A DNA stretch of 64,000 bases. Origin: Hyphomonadaceae bacterium BL14. GTDB lineage: Bacteria > Pseudomonadota > Alphaproteobacteria > Caulobacterales > Maricaulaceae. Positions 63,899 through 64,000 of the stretch are shown here, piece after piece; position 1 is the stretch's first letter; every line of letters starts with the position of its first letter. The notes beneath the pieces are model-generated. The model did no database searches. It saw nothing but the letters and a program-made list of their open reading frames with translations, and was not told the DNA's origin. The position numbers were made by a program, and so were the translations under genes. Location of the stretch: contig CP091242.1 of assembly GCA_027627705.1 (NCBI GenBank), positions 2,874,290 through 2,938,289 of the forward strand, in the 5' to 3' direction.

Positions 63899-64000
63899 AT
63901 GTCCTTATCCGTCGCCACTATCTCACCCGATCTCGATGCCACCCTCGCTCAGGTCTGGCGCTGGCATGATGCGGGGCTTGAGGGGATTGTGCGCACGCCT
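63899..64000 (+). CDS. Partial gene at the window edge, possibly XdhC-family
   Basis: Only the first 34 residues are in the window (MSLSVATISPDLDATLAQVW, then RWHDAGLEGIVRTP). The pattern of a short helix with W-x-x-AG and a strand ending in V-R-T recalls the N-terminus of XdhC/CoxI accessory proteins of molybdenum hydroxylases. The fragment is too short to be certain. It is divergent from the 5'-nucleotidase gene. Confidence 0.4.
   Translation, partial: MSLSVATISPDLDATLAQVWRWHDAGLEGIVRTP

Overview
The window is high-GC, gene-dense DNA from an alphaproteobacterium of the Caulobacter/Maricaulis/Hyphomonadaceae type. This rests on the gene content: a Tad/Cpa pilus operon, a flagellar block in the Caulobacter order (flgL-flgK, then fliK-flgD-flgE, sciP, and fliF-fliG-fliH(flbE)-fliN-flbD-flhA), CtrA-like boxes (TTAA-N7-TTAA variants), and sigma-54 promoters beside a gene for the flagellar activator FlbD. 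The exact genus cannot be fixed from the sequence alone. No rRNA, tRNA, IS element, prophage or CRISPR array was seen; this is ordinary chromosomal sequence.

Layout. 0-19 kb is mainly envelope biology: a secreted LprI/DUF1176-like protein; a TetR-controlled RND efflux operon (regulator, lipoprotein adaptor, permease) with a perfect 13-bp inverted repeat ahead of it; a distant PiT-like permease; a second membrane protein; the tamA-tamB outer-membrane assembly pair; and a second RND adaptor/permease pair transcribed away from tamA. 19-21 kb carries small signalling-type genes (GYF_2, tandem PilZ, PAS). 21-30.6 kb holds an unusual secreted repeat protein followed by cpaB-cpaC-cpaD-cpaE-cpaF-tadB-tadC and a small soluble gene. 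No pilin, prepilin peptidase or TadE/F/G gene is present here, so those parts of the pilus must lie elsewhere. 30.7-33.8 kb holds a MarC-family protein, a tiny membrane ORF, a YgjP-like metallopeptidase and a secreted amidohydrolase.

33.8-51 kb is the flagellar region. flgK-flgL and fliK-flgD-flgE are divergent. The gap between them holds two oppositely directed sigma-54 promoter matches with an IHF-like site between them. flgE ends in a strong terminator. Then comes sciP (CtrA inhibitor), and an operon of basal-body/switch genes that also encodes FlbD, the sigma-54 activator expected to fire the fliK and flgK promoters. The operon closes with flhA, a degenerate flhF and flhG. Together this gives a readable hierarchy: CtrA-like box, then the fliF operon, then FlbD, then the hook and hook-filament junction genes, with SciP as feedback on CtrA.

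51-64 kb is mixed: two unknown small proteins, gamma-glutamyltransferase with a LysR regulator divergent from a TonB-dependent receptor, a MATE exporter, an S49 peptidase, a tRNA-type methyltransferase overlapping a DUF2007 gene, a polyprenyl diphosphate synthase, a 5'-nucleotidase lipoprotein, and the start of a possible XdhC-family gene at the right edge. Two copies of an approximately 40-bp palindromic intergenic repeat lie at 31.7 and 58.8 kb.

I found no wholly new multi-gene system. The items most worth a second look are the divergent sigma-54/IHF flagellar control region with a possible leader peptide in front of flgK, the secreted beta-repeat protein ahead of the Tad locus, the degenerate FlhF, and the TetR operator.
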